Part shown: in pieces, positions 16,295 to 25,230 of the stretch
How the letters are laid out: every line of letters begins with the position of its first letter
Numbering within the stretch: position 1 is the stretch's first letter
Source: Bradyrhizobium sp. STM 3843
GTDB lineage: Bacteria; Pseudomonadota; Alphaproteobacteria; Rhizobiales; Xanthobacteraceae
Assembly: GCF_000239815.1 (NCBI RefSeq)
Contig: NZ_CAFK01000053.1
Span: 1-33,270 of the forward strand
Reading direction: 5' to 3'
Length of the DNA: 33,270 nt
Notes under the pieces: model-generated
What the model was told of the DNA's origin: nothing
Databases searched by the model: none
Seen by the model: only the letters and a program-made list of their open reading frames with translations
Position numbers and translations under genes: made by a program

Positions 16295-17623
16295 TTGCCT
16301 GGCTGGGTCGAGCGAAGCGTGTTCTGGCACATCTATCCTTTGGGGTTCGTCGGTGCCGAGCCTCAGCTTACGGCGGATGCCATCGTTACGCACCGCTTGC
16401 GCCGTCTGATCGGCTGGCTCGATTATGCCGTCGAGCTCGGCGCATCCGCGCTTCTGCTGGCGCCGATCTTCGCGTCCTCCACCCACGGTTATGACACGAT
16501 CGATCATTTCCGGATCGACCCACGGCTTGGCGAGGAGGAGGACTTCAACGCGCTGATTGCGGCTGCCCACGCCAAGGGCCTGCGGGTCGTGCTCGACGGC
16601 GTCTTCAATCATGTCGGACGCGACTTCCCACGCTTTCAACGCGCGATCGCGAGCCGCGCCAATACCAATGACGCCGCCTGGTTTCGACTGGCATGGCCGG
16701 CGAACTCCGCCGGGATGTCGGAGCCCGATTACGCGACCTTCGAAGGCCACGCCCAGCTCGTCGCGCTCAACCATGATGCGCCCGAGGTCGCCGACTATGT
16801 CACCGGCGTCATGAATCATTGGCTCGACCGGGGTGCCGATGGGTGGCGGCTGGATGCCGCCTATGCCGTTCCGCGATCGTTCTGGCACAAGGTGCTGCCT
16901 TTGGTCCGCGCCAGGCACCCCGACGCGTACATTTTCGGCGAAGTGATCCATGGCGACTATGCCGGCTTCGTGCGCGAGACCGGCGTCGATGCCGTCACGC
17001 AATATGAATTATGGAAGGCGATCTGGAGCGCGCTGAACGATCGCAACTTCTTCGAGCTCGCCTGGGCGCTGGAGCGGCACAACGCGCTGCTCGATAGCTT
17101 CGTGCCGCAGACCTTCATCGGTAATCACGACGTGACGCGGATCGCGAGCCAGTTGAAGGACGAGCGCCATCTGGCGCATGCCTTGGCCATTCTGATGACG
17201 ATTGCGGGCACGCCTTCCATCTATGCCGGCGACGAGCAGGCGTTCCGCGGCATCAAGGAGCATCGCGCCGGCGGTGACGATGCGATCCGCCCCGCGTTTC
17301 CGGCAGCGCCCGATGGCCTCGCCCCGTTCGGCTGGCCTGTCTACCGGCTGCATCAGCTCCTGATCGGGTTGCGGCGGCGCCATCCGTGGCTGCATCGCGC
17401 GCGAAGCCGAATGGTCGAATTGCACAATACGGACGTCGTCATTGAGGCGTCCTGCGGCAGTTCTCGACTTTGGACGGCCGTGAACGTCTCGGATGCCCCG
17501 GTGACGCGAACCGTTCCGGCGGCTGCCCAAAGCATCGCAGGCGAACTCGCAGTCCATCGCAAGGATCAGGTGACGAATATCGTCATTCCCGCGCACGGCT
17601 TCGGCATTCTCGCGCCATGCTGA
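16295..17623 (+). CDS. Alpha-amylase family (GH13) glycoside hydrolase
   Basis: A TTG at 16295 is chosen as the start because AAGGAGGTGA (16281-16290), a near-perfect anti-16S match, lies seven bases upstream of it. The 442-residue product has all four GH13 motifs: region I DGVFNH (His106), region II GWRLDAAYA (nucleophile Asp187), region III FGEVIHG (acid/base Glu216) and region IV FIGNHD (Asp279). It starts directly with the catalytic barrel (VFWHIYPLGF) and ends in a short beta domain. There is no signal peptide, so it is cytoplasmic, acting on alpha-glucans such as maltodextrin or glycogen-derived chains. The precise specificity cannot be told. It is 380 bp upstream of the keto-acid decarboxylase, with no obvious pathway link. 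Confidence 0.92.
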   Translation: MPGWVERSVFWHIYPLGFVGAEPQLTADAIVTHRLRRLIGWLDYAVELGASALLLAPIFASSTHGYDTIDHFRIDPRLGEEEDFNALIAAAHAKGLRVVLDGVFNHVGRDFPRFQRAIASRANTNDAAWFRLAWPANSAGMSEPDYATFEGHAQLVALNHDAPEVADYVTGVMNHWLDRGADGWRLDAAYAVPRSFWHKVLPLVRARHPDAYIFGEVIHGDYAGFVRETGVDAVTQYELWKAIWSALNDRNFFELAWALERHNALLDSFVPQTFIGNHDVTRIASQLKDERHLAHALAILMTIAGTPSIYAGDEQAFRGIKEHRAGGDDAIRPAFPAAPDGLAPFGWPVYRLHQLLIGLRRRHPWLHRARSRMVELHNTDVVIEASCGSSRLWTAVNVSDAPVTRTVPAAAQSIAGELAVHRKDQVTNIVIPAHGFGILAPC

Positions 17624-17676
17624 ATGTGATGCGATCCACAGTCGTTGCCGCGGTTCGGCCGCATCTTCTCCGCCAC

Positions 17677-17687
17677 GGAGGAGGTGA
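17677..17687 (+). promoter_or_regulatory. Strong ribosome-binding-site-like sequence without a standard start
   Basis: GGAGGAGGTGA is an excellent Shine-Dalgarno match, but no ATG, GTG or TTG lies 5-10 bases after it in a long frame. The ATG at 17698 is 13 bases from GGAGG and opens only a 24-codon frame. Confidence 0.4.
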
Positions 17688-17690
17688 GCC

Positions 17691-17891
17691 ATATTCGATG
17701 CTTTCGACCTGGTGCTCGTGCTTGCCCTTTTTGTCTTCCTGTTCTTGCCAATCGCCAACCGCAGAACGGTGATGATGAAGCTCGGCATGGTCGCGACCCT
17801 TGCCGCGCGGTTCGCGCTCTCCGTCACCGGAGCCCACAGTCCCGAACTGCACGCCCAGCGATCGCAGAACGTGTCGACTGGCCGCAATTGA
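17691..17891 (+). CDS. Possible small membrane protein with non-standard start (or start-codon-lost remnant)
   Basis: The frame is open from just after a TGA at 17685 to TGA at 17889. It would give 66 residues if initiated at ATA 17691, three bases after the TGA. It opens FDAFDLVLVLALFVFLFLPI, a strong transmembrane helix, followed by a basic turn and a second apolar stretch (LGMVATLAARFALSV). Standard internal starts are GTG 17712 and ATG 17772. The match of a strong ribosome binding site and a membrane-like frame suggests a gene whose start mutated, or a rare start. Confidence 0.3.
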   Translation: MFDAFDLVLVLALFVFLFLPIANRRTVMMKLGMVATLAARFALSVTGAHSPELHAQRSQNVSTGRN

Positions 17892-18003
17892 GCGAAGTCG
17901 GCCTTGGTCGGCATCACCGCCAGCGCCGCTCCTTGTGCGTTGGCACCGGCTGCCGCATTGTGTAACGACGAACCATCGCAGCGAGCCCTATCTAGGACAT
18001 CCG

Positions 18004-19641
18004 ATGCCAGCTCTTGCCCATGCGCTTCTCGCCGCCCTAAGGGAACACGGCGCTCGCGAAATTTTCGGTATTCCCGGTGATTTCGTGCTGCCGCTGTTCA
18101 AGGTGATCGAGGAGAGCAACATCCTGCCGAGCTTTACCTTGAGCCATGAGCCGGCAGTGGGCTTCGCCGCCGATGCCGCCGCGCGCTACCATGGCGGCCT
18201 CGGCGTGGCCGTGGTGACCTACGGTGCCGGCGCCTTCAACCTGGTCAACTCGATCGCCGGCGCCTATGCCGAGCGCTCGCCGGTCGTGGTGATCGCCGGC
18301 GCGCCCGGCGCACGCGAGCGAGTCTCCGGCTTCCTGCTGCATCACCAGGCGCGCACAATCGACACGCAGCTTGCCGTGTTCAAGGAGATCACCTGCGATC
18401 AGGCGGTGCTGAGTGATCCGGCTACCGCTCCGGCGCAGATTGCGCGCGTATTGCGTAACGCCAGGGAGATGTCGCTGCCGGTCTATCTCGAATTTCCCCG
18501 CGACATGGTCGATGCCGAGGTCGAACCGGTCGTGGCGCTGCCGCCGCGGCGGGCCGATGCTGAGGCGCTCCGCGAATGCGTCGAGGAGATCCTCGGCCGC
18601 CTCCAACACGCGTCGGCGCCCGTCATCGTCGTCGACGTCGAAATCCGTCGCTATGGCGTCGAGGACAGGATCGCCGCACTGGCGCGTAAGCTCAACGTCC
18701 CGCTGGTCACGACCTTCATGGGCCGGGGCCTGCTGGATCAGGCCGACGATGTTGTTGCCGGCACCTATCTCGGGGCCGCCGGCGATCCTTCGATCTCGCG
18801 CGTGGTGGAAGAGGCCGATCTCGTGCTCATGCTCGGGGTCATTCTGTCGGACACCAATTTCGCGTTGTCGAACCGGGCGCCCGACCCGCGGCGGACGATC
18901 ATGGCCTCGAGCCGCGAGGTGCAGATCGGCCATCATGTCTATCGCGACATGCCGCTCTCCGATCTGATCGGCGCTCTGGAGAGCCGGGCCGTGCCGCAGC
19001 CCCCGCGCGCCGGCATGCCGCGGCAGCGCTCGACCTATCCACGCGGTTTGCCGCAGGACGATCAGCCGCTCGCGCCGTCCGATGTCGCGACCGCGATCAA
19101 CGACATGTTCGATCGCCATGGCAAGATGCCGATGACATCGGATATCGGCGATTGTCTGTTCACGGCGATGGAGATCGACAACACTGCGCTGGCCGCACCG
19201 GGCTATTATGCCGGCATGGGCTTTGGCGTGCCGGCCGGCTTCGGCGTCGCCGCGACCGGCCTGCGGCCGCTGATCCTGGTCGGCGATGGCGCGTTCCAGA
19301 TGACCGGCTGGGAGCTCGGCAATTGCCGCCGCTACGGCCTCGATCCGATCGTCGTGCTGTTCAATAATTGCAGTTGGGAGATGTTGCGCGTGTTCCAGCC
19401 GGAATCGCGCTTCAACAATCTCGACGACTGGCATTTCGCCGAGGTCGCCAATGCGATCGGCGGGACCGGCGAGCGGGTGACGACGCGCGGCGAACTTGCT
19501 GCGGCGCTTGATCGCGCCGTGGCACGGCGCGGCCAGTTCTCGCTGATCGAAGTGATGCTGCCGCGGGGCAAGACCTCAGATACCCTGGCGCGCTTTGTCG
19601 CGGGCTTCAAATCGGCGCGTGAGCGGATGGCGAAGAGCTGA
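18004..19641 (+). CDS. ipdC: Indolepyruvate/phenylpyruvate decarboxylase (thiamine diphosphate enzyme)
   Basis: The ATG at 18004 follows TAGGA at eight bases and gives 545 residues, close to the Azospirillum-type IpdC/PPDC length. The N-terminal domain carries the cofactor-activating Glu49 (SHEPAVGFAAD) and the adjacent His pair His113-His114 (GFLLHHQ) seen in pyruvate decarboxylase-like enzymes. The C-terminal domain has the thiamine diphosphate/Mg motif GDGAFQMT (Asp428) closing with FNN (Asn454-455). It decarboxylates aromatic 2-keto acids such as indolepyruvate or phenylpyruvate to aldehydes, a step toward indole-3-acetic or phenylacetic acid. Acetolactate synthase-like relatives lack the HH pair, so decarboxylase is favoured. 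No aldehyde dehydrogenase or aminotransferase is adjacent. Substrate preference is uncertain. Confidence 0.85.
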   Translation: MPALAHALLAALREHGAREIFGIPGDFVLPLFKVIEESNILPSFTLSHEPAVGFAADAAARYHGGLGVAVVTYGAGAFNLVNSIAGAYAERSPVVVIAGAPGARERVSGFLLHHQARTIDTQLAVFKEITCDQAVLSDPATAPAQIARVLRNAREMSLPVYLEFPRDMVDAEVEPVVALPPRRADAEALRECVEEILGRLQHASAPVIVVDVEIRRYGVEDRIAALARKLNVPLVTTFMGRGLLDQADDVVAGTYLGAAGDPSISRVVEEADLVLMLGVILSDTNFALSNRAPDPRRTIMASSREVQIGHHVYRDMPLSDLIGALESRAVPQPPRAGMPRQRSTYPRGLPQDDQPLAPSDVATAINDMFDRHGKMPMTSDIGDCLFTAMEIDNTALAAPGYYAGMGFGVPAGFGVAATGLRPLILVGDGAFQMTGWELGNCRRYGLDPIVVLFNNCSWEMLRVFQPESRFNNLDDWHFAEVANAIGGTGERVTTRGELAAALDRAVARRGQFSLIEVMLPRGKTSDTLARFVAGFKSARERMAKS

Positions 19642-19805
19642 ACGACGCATCGCGGTGTGTTCCCCGACCGGCTGAATGCATCGATTGGCGATTGTGAGCA
19701 AGCTTCGGCATTCCTGCGCCTCGCATGAACCGATCTGCCTCCTGCAACGTCCAATGGGCGCAAGGCTCTTTCACGGGCCGTGTTCGTGTGTTGAGGGGAC
19801 ATTTG

Positions 19806-20507
19806 ATGAAGCTGCCATTCGTTATTGCCGCAGCCCTGGCGATGGTTGTCGGCGTTACTCACCCCGCACAGGCCAAGGACGCCGCGCCGCGCAAGCTTGC
19901 CGGTCGCTATCTTCTCGCCACCGATGATGGTCGTCCCGCCGACTGCATCATCCGCTTGAAGACCGACCCGATAGGCAAGGGGCAGGCGCTGGACCTGACA
20001 GAAGAGTGTCGTCAGCGCCTAGGCTTGCAGTCCGTGACCGCATGGCAGCCGCGTGGCGATCTGATTCTGTTCCTGAGTGAAGCCGGTACGCCGGTCGTCA
20101 CGTTTCAGGAGGATGAAGAGCTCGAGGCGGCCAAGAACCGGTTCGTGTTCTCCGAGGCCAATGGCGGCAACCGTTATCTGCGTGAATGGCGCGATGGCGA
20201 TGTGCTGATGTCGCAGAAGCCGTACGACGCGGCCGGCACCTGGACCATGAGTGTGAAGTCGGCCAATGCGTGCGTGTTGGTTCTGAAGAAAGGAGCGTCC
20301 GGCGACGCCGGCACCGTGGCGCTGCAGCCCGGGTGCCGCGCCGAGATCGCCGCGCTGCAACTGGCAGCGTGGAAAAAAGAAGGACAGGATCTTCTGCTTC
20401 TGGATCAGGCCGGCAAAATGGTCCAGCGCTACATCGCGCTGGATCCGAACTCCTTGCGGAAGCAGGACGACAACACCGTCATGCTCGGCCGGCCGGTGCG
20501 TAACTGA
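19806..20507 (+). CDS. Secreted protein with two AprI/Inh (metalloprotease inhibitor)-like domains
   Basis: The ATG at 19806 follows GAGGGGAC and opens with a signal peptide (FVIAAALAMVVGV, cleavage AQA-K about 23/24). The 233-residue product contains two similar halves. The first is LAGRYLLA-ADC-EEC-GDLILFLSEAG. The second is AGTWTMSV-NAC-PGC-GQDLLLLDQAG. Each has two Cys in matching positions, as in Inh/AprI beta-barrel inhibitors of serralysin-type metalloproteases, where they form a disulfide. A tandem two-domain form is unusual compared with the single-domain Inh, from memory. It would be periplasmic. No serralysin protease is visible in the window, so the target is unknown. It converges on the catalase gene with a 28-bp gap. 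Confidence 0.78.
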   Translation: MKLPFVIAAALAMVVGVTHPAQAKDAAPRKLAGRYLLATDDGRPADCIIRLKTDPIGKGQALDLTEECRQRLGLQSVTAWQPRGDLILFLSEAGTPVVTFQEDEELEAAKNRFVFSEANGGNRYLREWRDGDVLMSQKPYDAAGTWTMSVKSANACVLVLKKGASGDAGTVALQPGCRAEIAALQLAAWKKEGQDLLLLDQAGKMVQRYIALDPNSLRKQDDNTVMLGRPVRN

Positions 20508-20535
20508 CGAGCCGCCGAGCTGTGCGCCGCGTTGG

Positions 20536-22647
20536 CTACACCACCTGCACCTTGGGCTCGCGTGCCCAGTAGCGCAGCTCGCCGCATTGTTTGACGAAGC
20601 CTTGCGCATCTGCAGGACTCTGCAACACCCTGCAACCGGCATCGAACGTCACGCCGGCCTTGTCGAGCAGCGGCTTGGCGGCGGCGGTGGCGGCGATGAA
20701 CTTGGCATGTGCAAAGGCGTCGGCGACGAAGTCGCGCGCGGTGGCCTCCTGGCTCAGGAGCTGCGCGCCCCGATCGGATAACACCAGGGCCACCGCGTCG
20801 TAGAGGACCGATGGGCCGCCATTCACCTTCTGCTTGGCGGGCCGCACTTGGCCATCGGAAGCCTTGAAGCCGCCGACCGTTGGCGCGACCAGCTCGATCA
20901 TGCCACCTTGCCCGATCACCGCGTGCTCCAGCGCAGAGAGCAGGCTCGCATCGGCGCCGTCGCTGACGAGAATGCCGAGCTTGCGGCCCTTGAAGCTGCT
21001 GGGGCCGTTCTTGACGATGCTGAGAGCAGGTGAGGACGGCAGATCGTTGATCACCTTGCGCGCCGGCTCGGTGGCGGGCGGCAGTTCGATGCCGAGCCCG
21101 TTCGCGACGCCTTGCGCCAGGACATTGTCGACATTGACGAGGTGCGACACCACGCGTGCGCGGATCGCTGGCGTCTCCACCTTGCTGAGCTCGAAGACGA
21201 AGGCGTTCTTGATGTGGGTTTGTTCGATCTCGGTCTGGCTCAGATAGAACTGCCGCGCCTGGCTGTAATGATCGGCAAACAGTTCGGCGCGCACACGCCG
21301 TTTGACACCGGAGTCCTCGGCCGCGAAAGAGCGGAAGCCGACATCGGGCACTTCGCGGGGTCCGCCGCTATTGTTGCCCCAGGAGTTCGGCTCGTAATTG
21401 GCGCGACCCTTGGGGTTGTAGAGCGCCATGTGCCCGTCCTGCTGAAAGTGGTGAAACGGACATTTCGGCGCATTGACCGGCAGATGCGTGAAATTCGGGC
21501 TGCCGAGCCGTTTCAGCTGGGTGTCGAGATAGGAGAAGTTGCGCCCCTGCAGCAGCGGATCATTGGTGAAGTCGATACCGGGCACGATGTTCGCGGTATG
21601 GAAGGCGACCTGCTCGGTCTCCGCGAAGAAATTGTCCACCGTGCGGTTGAGCACCAGGCGACCGACCCGCCGCACCGGAACGCGCTCCTCAGGAATGATT
21701 TTGGTCGCGTCGAGAATGTCGAACTCGAATTCGTCGGCGAACTTGTCGTCGAACAATTGCAGGCCGAGCTCCCATTCCGGAAAATCGCCTGACTGGATCG
21801 CGTCCCACAGATCACGACGGTGATAGTCCGGGTCGGCGCCATTCAGCTTCACTGCCTCGTTCCAGACCACCGACTGCATGCCGAGCTTCGGCTTCCAATG
21901 AAATTTCACGAAAGTCGATTTGCCTTCCGCATTGATCAGGCGAAAGGTGTGCACGCCAAAGCCTTCCATGAAGCGGAACGAGCGCGGGATAGTGCGATCT
22001 GACATGATCCACAGGGCCATGTTGATCGATTCCGGCATCAGCGAGATGAAGTCCCAGAAATTATCGTGCGCGGTCTGGGCCTGCGGGAAGCCGCGATCAG
22101 GCTCCTGCTTCACGGCGTGGACCAGATCGGGAAACTTGATCGCATCCTGGATGAAGAACACCGGGATGTTGTTGCCGACAATGTCCCAATTGCCCTGCTT
22201 GGTATAGAGCTTCACCGCGAAGCCGCGCACGTCGCGGGCGAGATCGGACGAGCCCTTGTTACCTGCGACCGTCGAGAAACGCACGAAGGCCGGAGTCTGC
22301 TCGCCGGCACGCTGGAAGATATCGGCCTTGGTGATATGGGCAAGGGATTCATAGCTTTCGAAGAAGCCGTGGGCGCCGAAGCCGCGCGCATGTACCACGC
22401 GTTCCGGGATGCGCTCATGGTCGAAGTGGAAGATCTTCTCGCGAAAGTGGAAGTCCTCCAGCAGGGTCGGGCCGCGCGGACCTGACTTGAGGCTGTTCTG
22501 ATCGTCGGCAACAGGAACTCCCTGCTGCGTAGTGAGAGATGGAACACCATGTCCTGCGGTCTGGTGGGTCTCACCGCCGGTGCCGCGCCGAATCTCGGCG
22601 TCGGCCATGCGGGCTGATTGAAACGTATCGGAGTTGGAACCGGCCAT
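20536..22647 (-). CDS. katE: Large-subunit monofunctional catalase (HPII/KatE type)
   Basis: The ATG at 22647 follows GGAAGG at seven bases; an upstream in-frame start is weaker. The 703-residue product has the catalytic His86 ([12 protein letters not shown]), the distal Asn159 (VGNNIPVFF) and the proximal haem Tyr in [16 protein letters not shown]-terminal domain of about 150 residues ([20 protein letters not shown], then [18 protein letters not shown]) is the DJ-1/PfpI-like fold typical of clade 2 large catalases. It disproportionates hydrogen peroxide in the cytoplasm, usually as a stationary-phase or general-stress enzyme. The divergent cupin gene has an EcfG-type promoter, but no matching site facing the catalase gene was found. 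Confidence 0.96.
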   Translation of the reverse strand: MAGSNSDTFQSARMADAEIRRGTGGETHQTAGHGVPSLTTQQGVPVADDQNSLKSGPRGPTLLEDFHFREKIFHFDHERIPERVVHARGFGAHGFFESYESLAHITKADIFQRAGEQTPAFVRFSTVAGNKGSSDLARDVRGFAVKLYTKQGNWDIVGNNIPVFFIQDAIKFPDLVHAVKQEPDRGFPQAQTAHDNFWDFISLMPESINMALWIMSDRTIPRSFRFMEGFGVHTFRLINAEGKSTFVKFHWKPKLGMQSVVWNEAVKLNGADPDYHRRDLWDAIQSGDFPEWELGLQLFDDKFADEFEFDILDATKIIPEERVPVRRVGRLVLNRTVDNFFAETEQVAFHTANIVPGIDFTNDPLLQGRNFSYLDTQLKRLGSPNFTHLPVNAPKCPFHHFQQDGHMALYNPKGRANYEPNSWGNNSGGPREVPDVGFRSFAAEDSGVKRRVRAELFADHYSQARQFYLSQTEIEQTHIKNAFVFELSKVETPAIRARVVSHLVNVDNVLAQGVANGLGIELPPATEPARKVINDLPSSPALSIVKNGPSSFKGRKLGILVSDGADASLLSALEHAVIGQGGMIELVAPTVGGFKASDGQVRPAKQKVNGGPSVLYDAVALVLSDRGAQLLSQEATARDFVADAFAHAKFIAATAAAKPLLDKAGVTFDAGCRVLQSPADAQGFVKQCGELRYWAREPKVQVV

Positions 22648-22826
22648 ACAAGGACCTTCCGTGTCGTATGAGGGGTGATCGCAAGCCAGCAACGAGGGTG
22701 TCGTTCGCTACGTCCCGGCAATGACCCTGGCCAACGCGCGGACAGCAAGAACGGTCATTATTGGGTCAAAAAAAGCCCGCCCCAAAACAAGGGCCCTCGG
22801 CCGGCTCGACCGGTCTATCGGATATT

Positions 22827-22851
22827 GGAACGAACGCTCCGCGCCAACGTT
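22827..22851 (+). promoter_or_regulatory. EcfG (general stress ECF sigma factor) promoter
   Basis: GGAAC at 22827-22831, a 16-base spacer and CGTT at 22848-22851 match the EcfG consensus GGAAC-N16/17-CGTT of alphaproteobacterial general stress response exactly. It lies 38 bp before the cupin ATG and points toward it. Confidence 0.75.
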
Positions 22852-22888
22852 CGCAGGCGTCGGATCCGTCATTGCCGGGATGCGCGCC

Positions 22889-23224
22889 ATGGCTGACAGC
22901 ACGATCAAGAAGGTGACGGCGGAGACCGCACCTGAAGGGGCAATGGGGCAGATCTATCTCGCTTCGGGCAAGCGCGTTGCGATGCGCCTGTGGAAAGCGG
23001 AGCAGCCTCAGGCCAAGCAATCGGTGCGCCGCGACTACGAAACCGTCGGTTACGTGATCTCCGGACGTGCAGAGCTCAGCCTCGAAGGCCAGATCGTCAA
23101 ACTCGGACCCGGTGATTCCTGGCTGGTGCCGGCCCAAGCCGAGCACAGCTATCGCATCCTGGAGCCGTTCACGGCGCTGGAAGCAACCGCGCCGCCGGCG
23201 CAGGTCCATGGCCGGGACGAATAG
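22889..23224 (+). CDS. Cupin-domain protein
   Basis: This 111-residue product from ATG 22889 (ATG 22880 is an alternative) is a single small beta-barrel. GYVISGRAELSLEGQIVKLG is cupin strand geometry, followed by GDSWLVPAQAEHSYRI, the second cupin motif with its His. The first motif lacks the usual HxH pair: RRDYETVGYVISG has none, so metal binding is doubtful. It ends ATAPPAQVHGRDE, which I associate with a rhizobial and Burkholderia cupin family. Function is unknown; a stress role is inferred from the EcfG-type promoter just upstream and the divergent catalase. Confidence 0.85.
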   Translation: MADSTIKKVTAETAPEGAMGQIYLASGKRVAMRLWKAEQPQAKQSVRRDYETVGYVISGRAELSLEGQIVKLGPGDSWLVPAQAEHSYRILEPFTALEATAPPAQVHGRDE

Positions 23225-23290
23225 GCTGGAAGATCTAAGTGATGGTCGGACCGTTCAGCAGGCGAGGTTGCGGATTGCCGTGCGATGTCG

Positions 23291-23710
23291 CTACTGCGCG
23301 GCCTTCTCGTGCGAGGCAAGGCCGACCGCCTTGTAGTCATACGTCGGATAAAATTCGGTGCGATACGAGCCCCACGCGGTGTCTTCCAGAATCCGGTTGA
23401 CCTCGCGCAGCCGTGACGCTGGCAGCCGCAACGTGACGACCTGGCCGATCCCCATCATCACGTACCAGCTCACTACCTCCACGCCCGCGGGCGGAAATGC
23501 CTTGTAGAAGCCCTGCTTCTCGAGCTGCGCATTGAGCTCGCTCAGCGGGCGCGATTGATCGTGTTTGAGAAAGACCGTCAACAGCACGGCATTGTCGGGC
23601 GTCGGCGTTGCCGTGCTGGCCGGCGGTGTCTGAGCGATGCTGCCCGAACTGTAAACGGCGGCCGATGTCAGGACGGCGAGGGCAGTCAGCAATGCCGATG
23701 TCGATCTCAT
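23291..23710 (-). CDS. Secreted hypothetical protein
   Basis: This 139-residue product starts at ATG 23710 behind GAAGAGA. It has a signal peptide (ALLTALAVLTSAAVYSSGS, cleavage near AQT about residue 27). The mature domain of about 110 residues (LLTVFLKHDQSRPLSELN, then VVSWYVMMGIGQVVTLRLP) looks like a small alpha/beta fold. It ends TYDYKAVGLASHEKAAQ. There are no Cys, so no disulfide. I recall related proteins as uncharacterised in Bradyrhizobium. No motif suggests an enzyme. It stands alone and convergent to the cupin gene. Confidence 0.75.
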   Translation of the reverse strand: MRSTSALLTALAVLTSAAVYSSGSIAQTPPASTATPTPDNAVLLTVFLKHDQSRPLSELNAQLEKQGFYKAFPPAGVEVVSWYVMMGIGQVVTLRLPASRLREVNRILEDTAWGSYRTEFYPTYDYKAVGLASHEKAAQ

Positions 23711-23903
23711 GTCGTGTTCTCTTCACATAGCGTTGACGGCGTTCGGCGCCGATCGCGCGCGATCATCGATGTGGAGCGTTGGCCTGTAAACCGCAAAGGT
23801 GCTGACAGGACCTCTCTCCGGCAAATGTGAAGCAACTCACACGCGATCATTGCGCAGTGCGATAATCAAGAGACACGCCGGTCGCGGCGATAAGGAAGAC
23901 CTG

Positions 23904-23999
23904 ATGACGACACGACGACTGGCCTATTGGTGGCTCAGATTCGTGTTCTCCGGACGGTTCCTGGACACGTTTCTGGGGCGGCGCAGCCGACGCCCATAG
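23904..23999 (+). CDS. Possible 31-residue basic microprotein
   Basis: ATG 23904 lies five bases after AAGGAAG and opens a frame to TAG at 23997. The product is aromatic and basic (RRLAYWWLRFVFSGRF, then LGRRSRRP), resembling a short membrane-binding or cationic peptide. Strong ribosome binding site spacing is the main support. Its size and lack of known relatives keep confidence low. Confidence 0.35.
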   Translation: MTTRRLAYWWLRFVFSGRFLDTFLGRRSRRP

Positions 24000-24072
24000 T
24001 CGCGCTTCGGCGCCCGCGTGAAGGATGATCGCGTCTCACGCCTTCGAGATTGGAGGCGAAGTTGAGCGGTCG

Positions 24073-25230
24073 TCAGCCGATCAGCCGCTTGCAGAAGGCG
24101 GCGCCGTCCTGGATTGCGTCGCGGCCTTTGTAAGCGAAATAAGTCAATCGGCCGCCGAGCGAACGATGGCTGCGGAGCCGGCGAGACCCGAGCACATGGC
24201 CGACCTCCTGCGGGAAGCGGCTTACTTCGGCTGCGACCATGGTCTCGATCGCTTGCATGATGCTCCGCAGCCGCCTGCCCCAATCGGAGTCCTCAAGCCG
24301 ATCGAGGCGCACCTGTATGGCGTATTCGGTGTCGTAGATGTCGGTCAGGATTTCCTTGGCAACGACCACGCGGTTGTTCTTCAAGGCGATCCGAAGCGCC
24401 AGGCGCTTGTCCTCGAGCTGGTCCAGCACCATCGATACGGCAATTGCATAGGGCGTCGCGGCGACGTCCGCGGCGTTCTTGCTGCGGGCTGCCTTGGTGG
24501 CGAGGCGCAGCAACTGCCAGGGTTCCTTCAATCGCTTGGCCACGAGCGCGAGCGCAAAAGGCACCGCCTCCGGCGTCTTCTTTCGAAAGCCATCGAGCAG
24601 CACGGTCATCTTCTTGACCTGGGGATCGTCGAACTCCACGACCCGTTCCGGCAGCGTATCGTTGAATTTCGCCAGCTCGTCGCGCGCCTGGAGGGCCTGC
24701 ATCAGCTTGATCACGTCCTCGAACACGGAGCGGGCTGCCGTATAGGCCTTGAGCTTGCCGCGGACCTGGTCCGGGCCATCGGGGCGCGCCAGCACGCCCT
24801 CGAAGGACTTCGTCACCTTGGTCTGGAAAGCGTTGGCGGTCTTGTGGATCTCGCGCTGCCGGTCGGACGCGATCAGATCCTTCATCTGGGCATTGTAGTC
24901 GCGAGTCATGGTCGGCAGCAGATCGCGGCTGATCCATTCCCAGATCGGCGCCAGCGATGAGCGCGCGATCCGCCCCGAATTGGCATGCTCGGGCGAGCCG
25001 TCGATCAACAACTGCTCGATCGGCATGAAGAAATATCGGGATGGGTTCGCGGTCCGGTGATGCGTGGTGCCGTCCTTGCGGAACTCAGCACGCAGCCGCG
25101 CCTGGATGTCGGCCGAGCCGGGCATCTCGACGCCATTCATTTCGAGCCGTTCGAGCTCGCTGAGCAAACAGCTCCGCGTCAGCGGCGATAGCCGCTGCAG
25201 GAATTCCCAGATCCTGTCGATCGATCCCAT
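24073..25230 (-). CDS. Conserved hypothetical helical protein, function unknown
   Basis: This 385-residue product starts at ATG 25230 (MGSIDRIWEFLQRLSPLTRS). It is predicted mostly helical and cytoplasmic, with no signal peptide, membrane segment or Cys-rich motif. The middle carries DLIASDRQREIHKTANAFQT and a positively charged helical C-terminus (RRLRSIMQAIETMVAAEVSR, then RSHRSLGGRLTYFAYKGRD). I do not recognise a catalytic motif. Coding quality (GC-rich third positions) is good throughout. The neighbouring genes run the other way or are unrelated, so context does not suggest a role. Confidence 0.85.
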   Translation of the reverse strand: MGSIDRIWEFLQRLSPLTRSCLLSELERLEMNGVEMPGSADIQARLRAEFRKDGTTHHRTANPSRYFFMPIEQLLIDGSPEHANSGRIARSSLAPIWEWISRDLLPTMTRDYNAQMKDLIASDRQREIHKTANAFQTKVTKSFEGVLARPDGPDQVRGKLKAYTAARSVFEDVIKLMQALQARDELAKFNDTLPERVVEFDDPQVKKMTVLLDGFRKKTPEAVPFALALVAKRLKEPWQLLRLATKAARSKNAADVAATPYAIAVSMVLDQLEDKRLALRIALKNNRVVVAKEILTDIYDTEYAIQVRLDRLEDSDWGRRLRSIMQAIETMVAAEVSRFPQEVGHVLGSRRLRSHRSLGGRLTYFAYKGRDAIQDGAAFCKRLIG

